From positions 620,001 to 684,000 of the forward strand of contig JACKDL010000001.1 in assembly GCA_020633555.1 (NCBI GenBank): a stretch of 64,000 bases of DNA, written 5' to 3'. Position numbers and translations under genes: made by a program. Shown piece after piece: positions 62,131-64,000 of this stretch (position 1 is its first letter; every line of letters starts with the position of its first letter). The notes beneath the pieces were generated by a model. It was not told the origin of the DNA and ran no database searches. It saw only the letters and a program-made list of their open reading frames with translations. Source of the DNA: Myxococcales bacterium (GTDB lineage Bacteria > Myxococcota_A > Bradymonadia > UBA7976 > UBA1532).

Positions 62131-64000
62131 ATGATCGCACGGCATCGGCAGGGGCTCGGCCCCATCATGGCCGCGCTGGCATTGGTTTCGGCGTGGGGCT
62201 GCTCTGAAGAGGCCTCGGTCGGGCTGCCGGTGGGCGGCGATGGCGGGGCCATGGTCGACGCCGCTGGCGCCGGCGGCATGGGGGGCGGCGTCGACGTCGG
62301 TCCCGGCGGCATGGGTGGCGGCCCGGGGGGCGACATGGGTCCCGGCGGCTGCGACCCCTACCAGTTCCGCGGCGAGAGCTTCTTCTGCAGTCAGCTCGAT
62401 CGCTGCAACGAGCAGAACATCTCGTTCCGCCTCGCATGCTGTGAGTGCGATCCCCAGCTCTGCAACCCGCCGCCCGGCGGATGCGTGCCCGATCAGCCGG
62501 ATGGCGGTGTGCCCCCGGCGGACATGGGCGTTCCGCCCCAGCCCGAGCCCGTCGAGAGCTGCATGCGCTGCCACAACGGCGCCGCCGCCAACAACGACTA
62601 CAGCGGCAACGGCCTGTCGAACCCGCACCCCTTCCCGCCTGCCGCGCAGCTCCGTTGCACGCAGTGCCACGGCGGCAACCCGAACGGCGGCGGGAAGGAG
62701 GGCAGCCACGTGCCCGCGCCTCCGTCCATCGGCGACAAGCAGTTCCAAGCCAACAACCCGCAGGCGTGGTTCAACCGGCTCACGCTGACCGGGATCGACA
62801 AGCTGCAGCCTGCCACTTACCAGGGGCCCGATGGCGCCCAGTGGACCAACCTGGACTTCCTGCAGTTCGTCAACCCGGGCGACCTCCGGGTCGTGGCCGA
62901 GGGCCGCGGCTGTGGCGAGGGCGGCTGCCACCTGAACGAGCACGCCCAGTGGGTCACGAAGTCGATGATCGCGACCACGAACGGCCTCATGTCGGGTGCG
63001 CGCTACACCGTCGGCGTCGACAACCGCATCCCCGAGAACCGGAACCTGGACCAGAACACCGCCTCGGATGTCTCGCCGCGCGCCGTCCAGAACCCCAACT
63101 ACAACCCGAACAACCGCGACGTGGGTGAGGTGGGGCGGCTGCAAGAGCACGCCGAGCTGGCGCAGTTCACGGGCACCATGCGCGATAACGGCAACTACGC
63201 CGCCGCCAACCTGCCCAACCACATCATCAACGCGAACCAGGATCCCGCGAAGCCCAACCGGGTCCGCGCAGGCAGCCCGCTCGAGCACCTGATCGACGAG
63301 CAGATCTCGATGACCTGTGGGGACTGCCACCTGTACAGCGCCGGCGCGAACAACCGGTATGCGGACTTCCGCTCCTCGGGCTGCACCGCCTGCCACATGG
63401 AGTACAGCTACGACGGGCGCAGTCGCTCGGGCGATCCAAACGTCAACCGCTTCGAGCCGGCCAACCCGGACCAGATCGCCGCGCCTGAGCGGGCCCACAT
63501 CGAGGTCCACCAGATCCGCAACGTCGCGAAGATCCTGCCGAACGGCGCCTTCGTGCGCGGCATCAGTGATCGCGCGTGCGTCGGCTGCCACCAGGGCTCG
63601 AACCGCACCGTGCTGCAGTACTGGGGGGTGCGGATGGACCAGAACGCGGACGTGGTGAACGACACCCAGTACCCGGCCAACCCGAACACCTTCGCCGACA
63701 CCGCCGCCGACACCCGCCTGTACGACCCGGCGGTGAACAACCAGACCTTCAACGGGCGCAACGCGAACCAGCACCTGCTCGAAGAGGACTACGACGGCGA
63801 CAACCGGGACGACACCCCGCCTGACGTGCATTACGAAGCGGGCCTGGGCTGCATCGACTGCCACGGCAGCCGCGACCTGCACGGCGGCACCGCCAACGAC
63901 CCCAGCAGCGGCCAGATCGTCAGCCGCCAGGGTCAGGCCACGGCCGTCCGGTGCAACAGCTGCCACGGCGGGCTCGACGCCAACGGGGTTGCGGCCGAGG
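62131..64000 (+). CDS. multiheme cytochrome c lipoprotein (octaheme or larger), 5' part
   Basis: Partial: runs off the right end after 623 residues. ATG nine bases after GGGAGG. N-terminal lipoprotein signal with Cys24 (LALVSAWGC), then a Gly-rich linker (about 25-75), a Cys-rich segment (about 85-120) and heme-binding motifs: CMRCH (144), CTQCH (176), CGDCH (396), CTACH (418), CVGCH (483), CIDCH (574), CNSCH (608), plus CGEGGCH (261), which has four instead of two residues between the cysteines. Extra histidines nearby (for example NEH at 269-271) could be distal ligands. It would carry electrons on the outer face or periplasm, perhaps to an extracellular acceptor. A sigma-54 promoter candidate precedes it. 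Downstream partners lie outside the window. Confidence 0.85.
   Translation, partial: MIARHRQGLGPIMAALALVSAWGCSEEASVGLPVGGDGGAMVDAAGAGGMGGGVDVGPGGMGGGPGGDMGPGGCDPYQFRGESFFCSQLDRCNEQNISFRLACCECDPQLCNPPPGGCVPDQPDGGVPPADMGVPPQPEPVESCMRCHNGAAANNDYSGNGLSNPHPFPPAAQLRCTQCHGGNPNGGGKEGSHVPAPPSIGDKQFQANNPQAWFNRLTLTGIDKLQPATYQGPDGAQWTNLDFLQFVNPGDLRVVAEGRGCGEGGCHLNEHAQWVTKSMIATTNGLMSGARYTVGVDNRIPENRNLDQNTASDVSPRAVQNPNYNPNNRDVGEVGRLQEHAELAQFTGTMRDNGNYAAANLPNHIINANQDPAKPNRVRAGSPLEHLIDEQISMTCGDCHLYSAGANNRYADFRSSGCTACHMEYSYDGRSRSGDPNVNRFEPANPDQIAAPERAHIEVHQIRNVAKILPNGAFVRGISDRACVGCHQGSNRTVLQYWGVRMDQNADVVNDTQYPANPNTFADTAADTRLYDPAVNNQTFNGRNANQHLLEEDYDGDNRDDTPPDVHYEAGLGCIDCHGSRDLHGGTANDPSSGQIVSRQGQATAVRCNSCHGGLDANGVAAE

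Overview
The window is very GC-rich and densely packed with genes. It reads as chromosomal DNA of a myxobacterium-like organism (Myxococcota, formerly Deltaproteobacteria). The basis is a C-terminal MYXO-CTERM-type sorting tail on a secreted metalloprotease, DUF2330 and DUF507 family proteins, many lipoproteins with CARDB/PPC/PKD domains, very large TPR proteins, an lpxB gene (Gram-negative outer membrane) and many 4-base stop/start overlaps. Species cannot be named from the sequence. No IS element, prophage, CRISPR array or rRNA was seen; the single RNA gene found is a tRNA-Leu(CAG).

Layout. 1-453: the 3' end of mazG and a small membrane protein. 481-5932 (minus): a leucine/isovalerate-type catabolic operon (acyl-CoA dehydrogenase, HMG-CoA lyase, enoyl-CoA hydratase, acyl-CoA carboxylase carboxyltransferase, second degenerate acyl-CoA dehydrogenase). 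6052-7905: RNase II/R. 8005-14889 (minus): a chain running from a giant CARDB/PPC lipoprotein through a phosphoesterase and a small membrane protein to 3-hydroxybutyryl-CoA dehydrogenase and an enoyl-CoA hydratase. 15156-19894: a membrane-anchored Pro/Ala-rich protein, an unknown large protein and a secreted cyclophilin. 19954-24606 (minus): a LolC/E-type permease, a TPR lipoprotein resembling PilW/Tgl, a RodZ-like protein, MgtE and RecO. 24663-27003: two exported proteins. 27235-31263 (plus): a small exported protein, a STAND-type ATPase with TPRs and a DUF2330 protein. 31321-42770 (minus): two overlapping giant TPR genes. 42878-46690: an outer-membrane barrel candidate, the MYXO-CTERM protease and a lone receiver protein. 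46758-46841: tRNA-Leu with a clear promoter and terminator. 47038-51728 (minus): lpxB, a DPM1-like glycosyltransferase, a PMT-like glycosyltransferase and a lidless Hsp70, all overlapping. 51973-53627: a diacylglycerol-kinase-like protein and DUF507. 53948-56582 (minus): miaB and an HD phosphohydrolase. 56763-59373: a sigma-54 activator and an NAD-dependent epimerase. 59390-64000: a small PPC protein, an argA-like N-acetylglutamate synthase with a shrunken kinase-like domain, lgt, and the start of an octaheme-or-larger cytochrome c lipoprotein behind a good sigma-54 promoter candidate.

Common themes are the cell envelope (lipoprotein maturation by Lgt, a Lol-type permease, LpxB, lipid-linked sugar transfer, many lipoproteins) and acyl-CoA metabolism. 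Several intergenic regions carry a recurring promoter pattern, TTGACN, 17 bases, TAGNNT. The most unusual items are the lidless Hsp70 coupled to a lipid-glycosylation operon, the cytochrome with one CX4CH site and a sigma-54 promoter, the giant TPR pair, the cysteine-paired PPC domains shared by two loci, and the eroded N-acetylglutamate synthase. All identifications are from reading the translations; no database search was run.
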